A DNA stretch of 64,000 bases from Corbicula japonica (lineage: Eukaryota > Mollusca > Bivalvia > Venerida > Cyrenidae): assembly GCA_038501625.1 (NCBI GenBank), contig JAZAYU010000217.1, positions 729,001 through 793,000 on the forward strand. The letters run 5' to 3'. Made by a program: the position numbers and the translations under genes. Positions 23,401 to 32,438 of this stretch are shown piece by piece. The stretch's first letter is position 1. Every line of letters begins with the position of its first letter. Under the pieces are notes generated by a model, which searched no databases, was not told the origin of the DNA, and was given only the letters and a program-made list of their open reading frames with translations.

Positions 23401-26400
23401 TCTCAAATCTCAAGCATCTGATTGGCTGAAATGGCGACCAGTCGCCATTTCAGCCAATCAGATGCTTGAGATTTGAGACTGGTTTCCATGCTCAGTTTTA
23501 TAACCTTCAGCGCTTTTCAGTCATTTCAATGTACTATATAAAGGTATGTTAACCACAAAAGCAAATGAATAAGATATTAAAAATATATAAAAGTTAATAG
23601 ATTTCTTAAAGGAAAACATTTACATACATAAAAGCATTAAAATTTTCGTTTTGTCTTAATAATCATTGTTTGACTCATGTGTGCCAAAGTTAGACATTTG
23701 TGAACCTGGGATTTTAAACTTTGAAACTGAATCGGTTGCCTTGTTAACTTTTATTGTTTCTTTTAAGCCCGCTAATCTCTTTTTAAAAACTCACAAAAGG
23801 CTAAATTCATTTCCCTTTGAAGAGTATTAAGTGATTTAAAATTCGCTTTATCATTTTCATGACTAACCAACTATTACAAAATTCATAAATAATAAAACAA
23901 GTCTGCGAAAAATCACAAAAAATCAATTAGACTTTGAAAGGGGAAAAAGCAACATAATTACAAATAATTGACAACCATAGTTTATGCCGTTTCAAAGGTG
24001 CACTATATTTGAAATTACGACATCTGAAATCGCGACATCTGCCTCATTTACGGCCATTTGAAGATAAAGCCTTAACCACCTGGGACTGTGCTGCATCTAA
24101 ATAGTCTAATAACTTTAAATGGGTAACAGTTTAAATTAAGATGTTCAAAGATTAACCACAAATTATCCCTGACTTACGATTCAGCGCTTAAATGACTTTC
24201 ACCATCATTTAAACCCCTATTGAAGTAGACATTTTATAACTTTTGTTACAGTAAATTGTAGTTTTGCTAATTTTTACAAAATGTTAAGACGTAAATAGTA
24301 AGAATCGGTTTTTGTTTTTATTTCATAAATGGCAAAATACTTCCTTAAAGCTGCCTTATCACTAATACTTCAATGGCTTAGTTTTAGTTTTGGTTAATAT
24401 TAGTTATACCCAATGCGGCTAAATGACCGACAAGAAACAATTTTCGCCTAAATTTTGAGCTTACTTATAATCTAGCATCTTATTATGATGCATCTTATTA
24501 TGTTTCAAATTTGAAGACTGTACTCCAATTCTATGTGGAGAAATTAAAAAAGTTTTGGTCGGTGTAGTTAGAACATTGGTTTTGTGTATTACACACATTC
24601 ACTTTGTTAGCAAATCTTCTACAGCTGTCAAATATTAAATTGTGATACCAAAACCCTTTATATTTTCATCACAATATGTGAACAGGCACTTTTAATACAT
24701 ACCGTTAGTTTTTCGGATAAGATTCGATTCTTTTTGGGAAGACAAAAATTTTCTGTTGATAAAGTTAAAAAAAGTTTTCTTATTAACCGAAAATATTATT
24801 AATATAGGTTACTTTTGTGGTTTTCTATCATTGGTCACGGTAAGTTACTTGGCTCGGTCTTCTTGTCTAAAACAAGATATACTCTTAAAAATAATGCAAG
24901 GGTCACTTACAGGGTCACATTTGCATTTTAATAGAAGAATGAAAACAACTTAATTTTGAATTTATTACATCTTTGCAGTGCGAATGACCGTTTTAGACAA
25001 AATTATTAAAAGAAAAAAATAAAGAATGAAACAAACTAACAAATGAGTTATTCCATGTTTTTGATTGTGTTCCTTATTTTATTTCGATGAGTATAACATT
25101 ATTTAAATATTATTGTTGATAAATGCAAATATATTCGAATGTTAGAGAAAATCGCATTAGGGGAATATGAAATCAGTTTGTTTTTATTTCACTTTTTCTC
25201 TAGTGGGAAGAAACGTGAAATCAGAACGCTAAAATATGGTCACGGGAACAAAACTGAGCTTAGAAACCAGAAACAAATCTCAAGCATCTGATTGGCTGAA
25301 ATGGCGACTGGTCGCCATTTCAGCCAATCAGATGCTTGAGATTTGAGACTGGTTTCCAATCTCTTTTTTATAACCTTCAGACCTGGTCACTGGGGCAAAA
25401 CAAGTGCTTAATATACCGGGTGGCAAAATACCGGATTATTTCAAGCGATTTGCTCTTTTATTAAAAACAGCCGTAAAATGTTTAAAATTATTCAAAGATA
25501 TTTGTCAAATGTACGAATTTGTTTGAGTATAAGTTGATAATAATATTCGTATATGGCGAATGGGTGATCGCATTTAGTGTGTTTGAACGTATTTGGAGGT
25601 TTTTCAACATTCATATATCAAATTAAATGAAAATAAATTCTCGCACTAGTCTAATAAATTTAACGCGGTGCATTGACCGGAAGACGTGACGGTGTTAACG
25701 TAGAAATAGTCTCCGAAAAAAACCCCGATCGAAACAATTTTAAGGCATTCGGACCATCAGGCCTTTCATCGTAGAATGTGCGGAGACTTAGAGCAGCCTA
25801 TTCACAGTTCAGTGTGGTATACATCAACGCCACTGTACTGTTTAATATTAATTGTACCACTACATAATGCCTACAAATGACTGAAATGAGCTAATTTGGC
25901 CGAAATATTCGACTAATTAGTACATTTTAGGATCTGAATGAGATAATTTTACTGCGCTAGTAATGATTAAACAACGTAAGCTCTAAATATATGCACTCGT
26001 ACATTGGGTGAGTGTGAATATTACATCACGCACATTTTGTTTTCAGTTAATATATTTTATTACATGTATCTCATAGTTATTCAAAATTATAAGTGGCAGG
26101 TTTCTTTTTTCTTTGTGTCTTTTTATTGAGTATAGCTTTCTAAGGAACAGCTTTCAATAGACTTCGTAACAATAACGGAAACACCCGAAGAAAACCGATT
26201 GTAATTTCAATTTTACAATAGAAATTATCGTTGGACTGAAATGTTTACTCTGGAACATTTGTATTTGTTGCCGTTCGGTTCGAACCACCTTTTTATTTAC
26301 AATAAACAATTTGTGAATTAACTTGAAACAGATACCCGAATAGCTATTAAGTAGCATCAAATATATAAGTTCATTGGTAAATAAGTTAATATAAAAGAAT

Positions 26401-27013
26401 GTAAGTCGTAGTTAACTGCGATGTGAACCGATCTTTTTAAAAATAACAATATCGTCACCTTAATGTAAGAATAGTGTAAGTTCCATTACAATAAAAAAGA
26501 GATATACCGTTTTTGCAATAATGCATTAAGGTCACGATATAATGTTTACAGTCCCAGTACTTCGTGCAGTTGCAAACAGTTCTACGATTATGACGTAACA
26601 ACTTTTAGGAAAACGTTTAAATATCAACTGCAAATATCAACACATTTAGCCTGACTCGAAATATGGCTTAAAATACTGTGGTAGTATTAATCAAGATTTA
26701 TTTTCGCTGGTGTTTAAATTCACGCATTTCCCTCTAATTCGATATACGCGAAATTTCAAACTGCTCTGTATTAAAGTGATATCACTGTTTAAAATTTACT
26801 TTTGACCATAAAGGCAAATCGAAAAGAAGTATTAACTTTTAGGTCATAAAGTTATTACTAAAGCTGTAGACATATACTTAGTTTATTCACGCCCGTCCTC
26901 TGTCTAATATACTCACCAGAACAATACGTTGGAATTTTTAATGACGTCACTAGTTGCATCATGAAAACAGCAACGTGAGATATTCTCAGAAGAGTGGCAT
27001 GGGTAATATTCAT
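11340..27013 (-). CDS. TSPEAR: TSPEAR orthologue: laminin-G-like domain plus seven EAR repeats
   Basis: Ten exons, complement(join(11340..11492, 12063..12174, 13877..14064, 14773..15002, 15176..15362, 16431..16687, 17621..17770, 18224..18335, 22610..23133, 26917..27013)), give 669 residues with every phase matching. Residues 1-25 or so form a signal peptide (hydrophobic VAVFMMQLVTSL). Residues 33-207 form a thrombospondin-N/laminin-G-like domain with NKWHTVGFSITG; 208-295 contain the linker with VPGADVARRTCPPR, as in vertebrate TSPEAR. From about 296 to the end come seven EAR repeats of the form YLAVAN..IYKW..FQ..DWE.F, expected to build a seven-bladed propeller. The length is about that of vertebrate TSPEAR. 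Vertebrate TSPEAR is a secreted protein linked to hearing and to tooth and hair development, acting with Notch signalling; its role in molluscs is unknown. Exon sizes of 112-257 bp split blades at irregular points. Introns contain many repeat elements. Confidence 0.94.
12063..12174 (-). CDS. TSPEAR: TSPEAR exon 9: sixth EAR repeat core
   Basis: Starts after CTAAATTTCAG, completing Ser582, and runs AIDWEHFTIGDDNYLILSNA to TTIFRLQ. The donor is TTGCAG|GTACAA. The open frame upstream of the acceptor is intronic. Confidence 0.92.
12269..12777. mobile_element. 509-bp non-autonomous DNA transposon with CACTG termini
   Basis: Terminal inverted repeats of 37 bp, CACTGCGGGATACCGTATCC.. at 12269-12305 and its reverse complement at 12741-12777, essentially identical. 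Both ends are flanked by ATTTC (12264-12268 and 12778-12782), a likely 5-bp target duplication. No transposase frame. It sits in TSPEAR intron 8. Termini starting CACTG recall the CACTA/Chapaev groups, but those make 3-4 bp duplications, so the superfamily is unresolved. Confidence 0.9.
13606..13800. repeat. Short tandem array of about 30-bp units in TSPEAR intron 7
   Basis: Repeated AAAAATCGGACTATATTCTG with a GTGAAAAA or TAAAAA spacer; about five recognisable units, decaying toward the right edge. It ends about 80 bp from exon 8 (13877). Confidence 0.75.
13877..14064 (-). CDS. TSPEAR: TSPEAR exon 8: EAR repeats 5-6
   Basis: Acceptor CATTGAATTTCAG, donor GAACAG|GTATGT. Codes for residues 520-581 and two bases of 582: ATDWEYFTIGSDAYLAVANA, then SSIYKLDILKRAFFKFQTFE. 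No ATG-started open frame marks it; it was found by reading the minus strand between neighbouring exons, and the phases 0 and 2 fit both. Confidence 0.93.
14263..14378 (+). repeat. Interspersed repeat, inverted partner of 20703-20838
   Basis: AAAAGCCACCGAACACGACAAA followed by TAGTAATGGAAATGC and ACACGCCG..GGGTTGA, matching the reverse complement of 20703-20838 block for block. Family unknown; both copies lie in TSPEAR introns. Confidence 0.7.
14385..14590 (+). mobile_element. tRNA-derived SINE
   Basis: A tRNA-like head carries A-box-like GGTAGTCCAGTGG and a B-box-like GGGTTAGAGCCCC (degenerate). Downstream is TCCTTGAGCAAGAAATTAAG followed by CCACCCAGGTTTATAAATGG, which resembles a conserved central domain I know from invertebrate SINEs (ccttgggcaaga..ccacccagg pattern). 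Truncated or diverged at the 3' end. In TSPEAR intron 7. Confidence 0.72.
14773..15002 (-). CDS. TSPEAR: TSPEAR exon 7: EAR repeats 3-5
   Basis: Acceptor GTTGCTGTTGAAG (weak AAG), donor ATCGAG|GTTCGT. Residues 443-519 contain VVDSVILRWNRKTKKFEVFQ, GAYDMTYFRVKDYHFLAVA and ESVIYVFQEDKFLPFQTIE. The DMTYF core departs from the usual DWE.F pattern. Confidence 0.92.
15176..15362 (-). CDS. TSPEAR: TSPEAR exon 6: EAR repeats 2-3
   Basis: Acceptor AATTTCGTTTCAG, donor CATAG|GTAAAA. Residues 381-442 run TYLAVANYGND, STIYKWHRHRKKFREFQ and DMEFFTIEDTHYLAIANHAI. Two blades meet here. Confidence 0.93.
15385..15535. repeat. Interspersed repeat shared with 46970-47345
   Basis: Shares TACCAGATCAGGTCATCCGG, AACTGTTTTGG.G.GAACTCGG and TTCCATCTTCACCTC.CACT with the element in DNAJB11 intron 7. 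It lies just upstream of TSPEAR exon 6 on the minus strand. Confidence 0.75.
15591..15735. repeat. Near-perfect 145-bp palindrome
   Basis: Arms start TGATTCTTATTTTGGTGCGG and end in its reverse complement, meeting at AAAGCGCGCTAGCGCTTT. Only a few mismatches over about 70 bp of arm. A recent fold-back element or hairpin in TSPEAR intron 5. Confidence 0.92.
16431..16687 (-). CDS. TSPEAR: TSPEAR exon 5: first EAR repeats
   Basis: Acceptor CTTTTTTCCAATCCATGTCAG, donor GACAAT|GTGAGT. Residues 295-380: LDYLEVHQDLITPSASIDVE, FHIPGEGLFAVFANSN, GLYKWVEKQFRLYQRLP and CWCHFMIGDN. CWCHF replaces the usual W..F core of blade 2. Confidence 0.93.
16720..16992. mobile_element. Fold-back element N, copy 1
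   Basis: The left arm (about 16720-16785, containing GATTTCACAATGTTACG) is the diverged reverse complement of the right arm (about 16912-16992, containing CATAACGTTGTGAAATC). A second copy lies at 17335-17588. The left end is about 33 bp from TSPEAR exon 5. Confidence 0.72.
17130..17290. repeat. Degraded CAGT.AAACC-type inverted-repeat element
   Basis: GACCCCCTGTAAATAAAGACC at the left and GATCTTTATAGACAGGTATG at the right, with AAGACC blocks facing each other inside, as in the copy at 19030-19224. Low-similarity assignment. Confidence 0.45.
17335..17588. mobile_element. Fold-back element N, copy 2
   Basis: Left end CCTTAAGACGATTCCGGTAC and right end ending GAAATTACTGCAATCGCCTT are imperfect inverted repeats. 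The interior matches copy 1 (ACTTTTGAATGCAATTATATCGG against ACTTGTGAATCAACTTATATCGG). The right end stops about 33 bp from the TSPEAR exon 4 donor. Confidence 0.75.
17621..17770 (-). CDS. TSPEAR: TSPEAR exon 4: linker before the EAR propeller
   Basis: Residues 245-294: ESPISSYDTVGPDWSGCKWM then VGNLAFDVYSRSLKVCVNGI and WKHVITDVQ. The donor is ACAAG|GTTTGT. The upstream acceptor CTTTTCGACAG is present twice, 75 bp apart, because of a tandem duplication; I use the proximal copy (exon edge 17770), which keeps the 669-residue length. The distal copy (edge 17845) would add 25 residues in frame. Confidence 0.82.
17726..17875 (-). repeat. Two-copy 75-bp tandem duplication over a TSPEAR splice acceptor
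   Basis: Units 17726-17800 and 17801-17875 differ at one visible position (GTGTCG against GTCTCG on the plus strand). Each contains the same acceptor and about 45 bp of potential coding sequence. 75 is a multiple of three and the reading frame stays open through both. Confidence 0.95.
18058..18140. repeat. Tandem array of about 19-bp units
   Basis: Four copies of TAAGCCAAAAGATTGAATT with minor changes, in TSPEAR intron 3 about 85 bp beyond exon 3. Confidence 0.85.
18224..18335 (-). CDS. TSPEAR: TSPEAR exon 3: end of laminin-G-like domain
   Basis: Acceptor CAAATGATTTCAG, donor ATGCCAG|GTACAA. Residues 208-244: GLLKDVIFVPGADVARRTCP then PRTPRSAYMDNRIPTMP. The LLKDVIFVPG..CP segment is the expected final strand of this domain in TSPEAR. 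Confidence 0.9.
19030..19224. mobile_element. CAGT.AAACC inverted-repeat element, copy in TSPEAR intron 2
   Basis: Left end GCGAAACCCCGCTATTAA and right end GAGGGGTTTTACTG, with internal AAGACCAC..GTGGTCTT stem-loops. The termini resemble Tc1/mariner or pogo-type MITEs of animals. No coding capacity. Confidence 0.7.
20125..20376. mobile_element. Inverted-repeat element C, copy 2 (most complete)
   Basis: Left end GGGAGCGTCACGGGAAAAGG and right end reading, on the minus strand, GGGGCACGCCACGGGAAAAG: terminal inverted repeats of about 30 bp. About 252 bp, with no open frame. Related copies lie at 9712 and 60021. In TSPEAR intron 2. Confidence 0.85.
20703..20838 (-). repeat. Interspersed repeat, inverted partner of 14263-14378
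   Basis: On the minus strand it reads AAAGCCACCGAACGCGACAA, then GCAGTAATGGAAATGCGTAT, then TTCACGCCG..CCGGGTTGA, parallel to the copy at 14263. In TSPEAR intron 2. Confidence 0.7.
20904..20938. repeat. Poly-C and (CA)n microsatellite
   Basis: A C-run with one A, then about nine CA dinucleotides. Confidence 0.95.
21473..22000. repeat. Pair of about 130-bp direct repeats in TSPEAR intron 2
   Basis: 21473-21600 and 21868-22000 both contain GAAATTTGTAAACTCAA, AAGAAAGTCTATCCCTTGC and ACA(A)AACAACCCT..AAAGGACG in the same order. The 270 bp between them is not duplicated. This could be a partial tandem duplication or two insertions of one element; no LTR-type TG..CA ends were seen. Confidence 0.78.
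22610..23133 (-). CDS. TSPEAR: TSPEAR exon 2: thrombospondin-N/laminin-G-like domain
   Basis: Acceptor ATTATTTTCTACTGTAG, donor TTCCAG|GTAAGT. Residues 33-207 start DIGPVNLVEEAIPSLGFL, continue through VFKSCQFFSEEFSVFFTLK and end with FINIGKCSTCETAFQ. NKWHTVGFSITGSHISMTTD is the domain's typical central motif. The open frame extends upstream past the acceptor, but the splice join to 26917 fits phase and homology better than an internal start. Confidence 0.92.
23373..23507. mobile_element. Palindromic element P, copy 4 (near perfect)
   Basis: Reads AGGTTATAAAGCTGAGATTG at the left and CAGTTTTATAACCT at the right, with arms meeting at GACCAGTCG. About 135 bp, in TSPEAR intron 1, 240 bp from exon 2. 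Confidence 0.95.
23508..25244. other. Intronic stretch, nothing recognised
   Basis: AT-rich part of TSPEAR intron 1 without a supported exon or repeat. Confidence 0.35.
25245..25377. mobile_element. Palindromic element P, copy 5
   Basis: AACAAAACTGAGCTTAGAAA at the left and a CTTTTTTATAACCTT right end; the central TTGGCTGAAATGGCGACTGG and its complement are intact. In TSPEAR intron 1. Confidence 0.9.
26917..27013 (-). CDS. TSPEAR: TSPEAR exon 1: signal peptide
   Basis: ATG at 27013-27011; 32 residues beginning MNITHATLLRISHVAVFMM and ending PTYCS, then one base; donor TTCTG|GTGAGT. The phase-1 join to exon 2 gives YCSDIGPVNLVEEAIPS, paralleling the Cys-x-Asp start of the mature vertebrate protein. 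It is too short to stand out as an open frame; identified by phase, signal-peptide character and homology. Confidence 0.8.
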
Positions 27014-28650
27014 TTTGACCCAGGGCTTGACAACATCACTGTCATATGCACAACCATCATCTCACTGTCTCCCAACCGAAGCCACGCCTGTAAATACAAC
27101 ATTCTGATTAAAAACCACTAAAAAGTAGTTAGCGTTTGTTATCTGGTCGGTAGATATACCAGTATTTAGACTTCTGTCTATGGAAAATTCTAAAAATAGA
27201 TTCTACCCAAACCGAACTACACACGCCTTTACGCTGCATGAAAAATAGTTTTTACTGTTACTCTGATAAGCACGTTCCTACTTCAAACACTCGCTTTTTG
27301 AACCAGTCCATTTATGTATGTACACGTAGTTTATAAGGTTGTTGAACAAGAATGTTGACTTACACGATATTAGTGTAGATCCCTACTTCGATTTGCAGTT
27401 TTATAGGCTGATATAGGAATATTTAATTTTGATAATTTTGATAATTTATGAAGATACTTGACACACGCCGCAAACAACAGAAAAGATAAACGCTTAAACT
27501 AAATATTGCATTAAATTGTAATCAACGGACGAAAAATGTCGCGAAATGGAGCTGATGAAAAATGTCGCGAAATGGAACCGACGTAAAATGTCACCTGAAT
27601 GCATGCAGGATGGAGTCTTACGTAAATATTAAAAAAAAACATTTTAACAAAAAGTATAACTGAGGTAATTTGTTAAAAAATATTGCAACAAAACGTACAG
27701 ATATCATAAAATGTTACCAAAACTTTAACCAAATGTAAGACTGTCATAGAACGTTACAAAATATAAAATATAAAATAAACGTCACGGGAACGTTTGTAAA
27801 TTACAGACTCACTCAATGTGACAAAACTAAAGTGTTAACTTTTTGGCTTAACGACTTATTGCAAAGGCCGTTGCCATCTGAAATCTCGGTTTATCTCGAG
27901 ATAATTAATTAAACCTCAGACACTGTCAATTTGTTTAAGCTTTTAAGTACAACATCAACAAACGTTGTAAAATATTTGATCACGAAGAAAAGAAAAGTGA
28001 CAAGTGGTCGTCTTAAATTTGGAAATGGATACCTCCTTGTAAATGCCCTAAGGATCTTAAAGTTAAATCTTAAATGGTAAAAAAAGGAATCAGAAAAATA
28101 AATGATGAGAATATGCCACGCCGACAGTGATGGAAAAAGAACGGTATACAAAACGAATGTTTATTAGCCTTAAGCTATGTAATTCAACAGTGAACTTCAT
28201 TGTTTTCGTACTCTATTTACTTTTCAAAGGGAATTTAAAATCGCCCAAAAATAAACATTATAATACATAGAGGATCTGTATTTTTTTCGACGAATGCGAT
28301 GTGTTGACTTTCGTGCGAAATAAAAACAGGACTTTTTAAAATAAATTTTACAGAACTGCACTATTCAATGAAAATACGTTTTATGTCGCACTGTTCTTTC
28401 CGACTTCTAAGGGAAAAACATGGGTGATAAGTTTACTACTGATAAGACCTTATTACATCTTTTATCTTATAATAAACCTATTCGTTATTGTTCCAGTAGT
28501 GTCTTTACTAGTCTTGCATAAGGTTATGACATAATTTAAATATAAAAGGTAATAAAAGAGCTATTGCGACTGCCATTGTTAACGGTATAATACATAGTAA
28601 TGTGGAAAACAACACACATATTTAAACAAAAATTTAAAACGCGTTTCAAC
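27014..28650. other. TSPEAR upstream region, no gene recognised
   Basis: Contains a two-and-a-half-copy tandem repeat of about 29 bp at 27525-27595 (GACGAAAAATGTCGCGAAAT). The remainder is AT-rich. The TSPEAR promoter is expected here but no core element was identified. Confidence 0.4.
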
Positions 28651-28736
28651 TGTTTCAGTCATTTATACAAATAATGATAACGGTATGAAAAAATGACGAA
28701 GTTTATGAAGAAGATGAAGACGACAGATGTCTTCGA

Positions 28737-28817
28737 CAACAACAACAATAATAACGACGACGACGACGATGATGATGATGACGATGACGATGACGATGAT
28801 GATGCGATGACGATGAC

Positions 28818-28873
<56 letters not shown>

Positions 28874-29110
28874 CGATGATGATGATGATGATGATGTTGA
28901 TGATCTTTATCTTAGAGGTGTAAGTGGTGGTGGTGTTGTTGGTGGTGGTGATAATGACGGCTATGACCTGTCAGAAGATTACGATGGTAATGTAATAATG
29001 ATGATGATGATGACGACGATGATTATGATTTTGACGATTGTGATAACGAAGAATATTACTACAAACCCGATGACGATGATTATTATGATGATGATTATGG
29101 TGATAATTAT
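28737..29110. repeat. GAT/GAC microsatellite and degenerate flank
   Basis: 28757-28905 is almost pure GAT/GAC/ATG triplets (about 50 units); 28906-29110 is a decayed extension with GGT and GAT triplets. The Asp- and Met-rich open frame across it is an artefact. Confidence 0.95.
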
Positions 29111-29654
29111 CAAATTATCTATGTTTGTTAAAAAGCTTTAAATACAATGTACAACTACCAGGTATCCTGGGATAAAAATCAGAGGCAGAAATACGAAACA
29201 GTAAATTTTAATTTGCAAACAAACCCTTCTTGATTAACTATATAAAGTGGCTAATGAGAAATAAATAAAGTGAAGAGTAAACTTATATGCTGATAATGTG
29301 TCAATATAGTAAACAGAAGAATGACTTACGTAGACTTTCAAAGATTGGAAATTGCTGTATCTCGAATGTTACTAAGCGCAGAGTTATTTGTCGTGATATA
29401 CGGGTCCGCTGTATAAATAAGAGCCGCAGAATAAACAGCGTCCGGACTTCAAACGAGGACAGACACTTCAGTTATGCAATTTCGCGACATAATCATCTTT
29501 ACACGTGTGATGAATGGATACAGCGGAATTGAATATGTTTCAGGCAAATATTAGATGAGCATAATAAATAAAATGTGAAGAAACGAGCGGATACCAGTAT
29601 TAACCCGTTTTCCTTCAATGGAATCGTTTTATTGGCGATAATTTTACTTACGAC

Positions 29655-29995
29655 TTAATTTCTCCACAGACACCTGTTTTGAGGTCCTTTTCTGGCCAGT
29701 ATGTCAGCTTTAGTCAATTTCAGCTTTATAGGCGATCTGTATCAGGAGAAGCAACTACAATCACCCAGAAACACAAAATATTCCCGATTTCGAAAGAACA
29801 TATTTCTTGTTATCCTAAAATGTAGGATGAAGAAAAATATGTTGTTGTTTTTTTAAAAAAAACGGGGATATTTTGTGTTCTGGGTGATTGTAGTTGCATC
29901 TCGTGATACAGATCGCCCATTGTTAAGCTGAAATTGACCAAACGTGACATACTGGCTAGAAAAGGACCTCTAAACAGGTGTCTGTGGATTTCTCC
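29655..29995. repeat. Large fold-back element with about 130-bp arms
   Basis: CCACAGACACCTGTTTTGAG near 29665 faces CTCTAAACAGGTGTCTGTGG near 29968; CAACTACAATCACCCAGAA faces TTCTGGGTGATTGTAGTTG. The unpaired centre (about 29800-29860) is A/T-rich. No coding capacity. Confidence 0.9.
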
Positions 29996-30719
29996 AAACT
30001 TAGAATAAATAAAACAATTATCTTAATACGGTTTCCAAACTTAAACAAGGAGCTTTACACGTGTCCCAACAGAGAAAACACAATAAATGTGTCAGTTGTC
30101 GGTAGAATTGTAAACTTAATTGTTAACAAATCCCCCTTTTACACTAAATTTGATAAGGATCGCTTTCCTTTTTATCCCGTTCATTGCCATGACCAAGTTT
30201 CAACTGCTGTTCCGCTTCAAAGTTTGTCGGCTCATTCCTTTTTTGGCACAAAACTGGTGTCAAATGAACAAATTTTCAGAATCACAGCAAACATTGTAGC
30301 GTTTCAAACCGGGATGCACCGGGGCTGTATACCTGGGCAGAGTGAACCAAGCTCAAGTTTAACCCGCGGATGAAGTTCCAGACATACGGCCCCAGAAGAT
30401 TAAATTCGTTCACCATTCATTTAATTCAATTGCCTGTGAATTAACTTAAATCCTAAATCCAAACAAGCAAACAGTGCTTATTTGAAATATATTTTCATAA
30501 ATAGAACACAAAATGTCCTTGTTTAAGTCAGATTAAATGCTGCACATCAAAAGTAACCTATAAAGTAAAGTAAACTTACTTAAAATAAACTCTTTGTTTC
30601 CGAGTTTTACCTTCTCGAATTAGGTATGATAAAACTATTTCAAATATGTAAGTATTATTTTGAATGTAAAGAGGTATGTAAATATAATATTTATTAATCA
30701 TAGAAAGTAATCAAAGGCG
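29996..30719. other. Gene-free stretch
   Basis: A 131-codon open frame (29978-30373) starts from a non-ATG codon at the edge of the fold-back and resembles nothing I know. Nothing else recognised. Confidence 0.35.
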
Positions 30720-31515
30720 TTCTTTAAAGCAAAAAGAAGGTGGAGAAATCGGAAGGTGACGTCATTGTAAGAAAAGTGGTGAAGAATCTGAACTATGGTG
30801 TCTCCGGTTTAAAGGAGGTGGAGAAAACGGAAGTACAGCCTTTTAGTGAATGGTTGAGAAAACTGAAGTAACGTCTTTGGGTGAAAGGTTGAGAAAACGG
30901 AGGTGATGCCTTTGGGTGAACGGAGGTGGAGATAAATACATAAGTGACGTCTTCTGGTGAAAGGGGGTGGAGAAAACGGAGGTGACGTCTTCGGGTAAAA
31001 GGAGGTGGAGAAAATGGAGGTGATGTCTTCGGGTGAAAGGAGGTGAAGAAAGCGGAAGTAACGTTTTTGGTTGAAAGGTGGAGAAAACGGAGACGATGTC
31101 TTTGGACAAAAGGAGGTGGATGAAACAGAAGTAACGTCTTCGGGTGAATGGAGGTGGAGAAAAAATGGGTGACGTCTTTGGGTGAAAGGTGGGGGGGGGG
31201 GGGGGGGGGTAGAGAAAACGGAGATGACGTCTTCGGGTGAAAGGAGTTGGAGAAAACGGGGTGACGTCTTTAGGTGAAAGGAGATAGAAAAAAATGGAGG
31301 TAACGTCTTCGGGTGAAAGGGGGGGGGGTGGGGGGGGAATAGAGAAAACGGAGATGAAGTCTTCGGGTGAAAGGAGATGGATAGAAAAAGGAGGTAACGT
31401 CTTCGGGTGAAAGGAGGTGGTGAAAACGGAGATGACGTCTTCGGGTGAAAGGAGTTTCAGAAAACGGAAGTGAAGACTTCGGGTGAAAGGATGTTTAGAA
31501 AAACTGGATTAACCT
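30720..31515. repeat. Minisatellite of about 38-bp units
   Basis: About 20 imperfect copies of GTGACGTCTTCGGGTGAAAG followed by GAGGTGGAGAAAACGGA. Two units carry long G-runs (about 31191-31209 and 31320-31337). Each unit carries TGACGTC, the CRE/ATF core palindrome, by sequence; regulatory meaning is not implied. Confidence 0.93.
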
Positions 31516-31570
31516 CACGCCCTAGCCGACGCTCTATTCAACCTCTTGGTGCAACACCACTCTGGAAACG

Positions 31571-31745
31571 TTAGATTTCGCGCGGGTTTAATTTTAGCGC
31601 ATTTTGCGGTGGTGAAAATATGAATAATGAAAATATAATCTTATAGAGAATTATACACACGCGCGAATTTAAACCCACGCAAAATATTATTAGTGCATTC
31701 TGTCCTAAATTTGGTCCTCGCGAATTTAAATGGCATTAAAGCAAG
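31571..31745. mobile_element. CGCG-rich inverted-repeat element G, copy 1
   Basis: TTTCGCGCGGGTTTAATTTT at the left faces GCGCGAATTTAAACCCACGC in the interior. Family defined by TIR ACTGTGGTATCATTTAATTT and repeated TTCGCG/CGCGAA blocks; this copy has lost its outer ends. Confidence 0.65.
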
Positions 31746-32161
31746 TACAAGTAGAAATCGAAGCATTAACATGCCTTCAACATATGCCAGAAATAAATAG
31801 TATAGACTATTTGTCATGCGATTTCGGAACTAAAGAAATTGGGGAAAATAACTTGTAGAGTCGTAGGTTGATGACAATCTGGAACTATTTATCACGAATG
31901 ACGAACTCTTGGTCTGACCACTTTTACGACAAAATTATTCAAAAACGCTTTTGTCAAGTTGATTAATTAGTGACCCCTGTTTATGAGTGTGCTCTTTTAT
32001 TCTTGTCTGAGAAAGAACCGTGTAATGACGTATTTTATTTATTCTAACTATAAAATGAAGGCGTTATTGAGATAATGTCTTATAACCATTCATGGAAAGC
32101 TACGTCCTAAATCGTAAAACTGAATGTCGTAAAACTCCGATGGTGGTGAGTCAGTTTGTGG

Positions 32162-32345
32162 TTACTGTAAAATCATTAGTATTCGCGGGGTACTATTTTT
32201 TCGTGGGCAGATTGATCCGCGAATTTAAAGAATCGCGAATTAAGGAATTGAACCTAAACGGTGTTTAGAAAATTGAGATCCGCGAAATAAAATACGCACA
32301 AAAATGGTGTCTAACTGAAAACCACGAAATTTTATGAACAGGACT
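32162..32345. mobile_element. Element G, copy 2 (diverged)
   Basis: Begins TTACTGTAAAATCATTAGTATTCGCGGGG-like sequence and contains GATCCGCGAA and CGCGAAATAAAATACGC in the opposite arm. Confidence 0.6.
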
Positions 32346-32380
32346 ATATTTGTATCCAATAGATTCAATATCCGTTGTTT

Positions 32381-32414
32381 TTGTGGTGGTGGTGGTGGTG
32401 GTGGTGGTGGTGTT
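32381..32414. repeat. (GGT)n microsatellite
   Basis: About eleven GGT triplets. Confidence 0.95.
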
Positions 32415-32438
32415 TGTTTCACCAAAGGAATATCAAAA

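Noticed and set aside
28693..28923. Asp/Met-rich open frame
   Set aside because: Simple GAT/ATG repeat; no other sequence features of a protein.
29978..30373. 131-codon plus-strand open frame
   Set aside because: Starts on a non-ATG codon inside a fold-back element, no recognisable domain, no splice context; probably chance.
30843..31109. Minus-strand open frame with repeated FST..HQKTS
   Set aside because: Translation of the 38-bp minisatellite.
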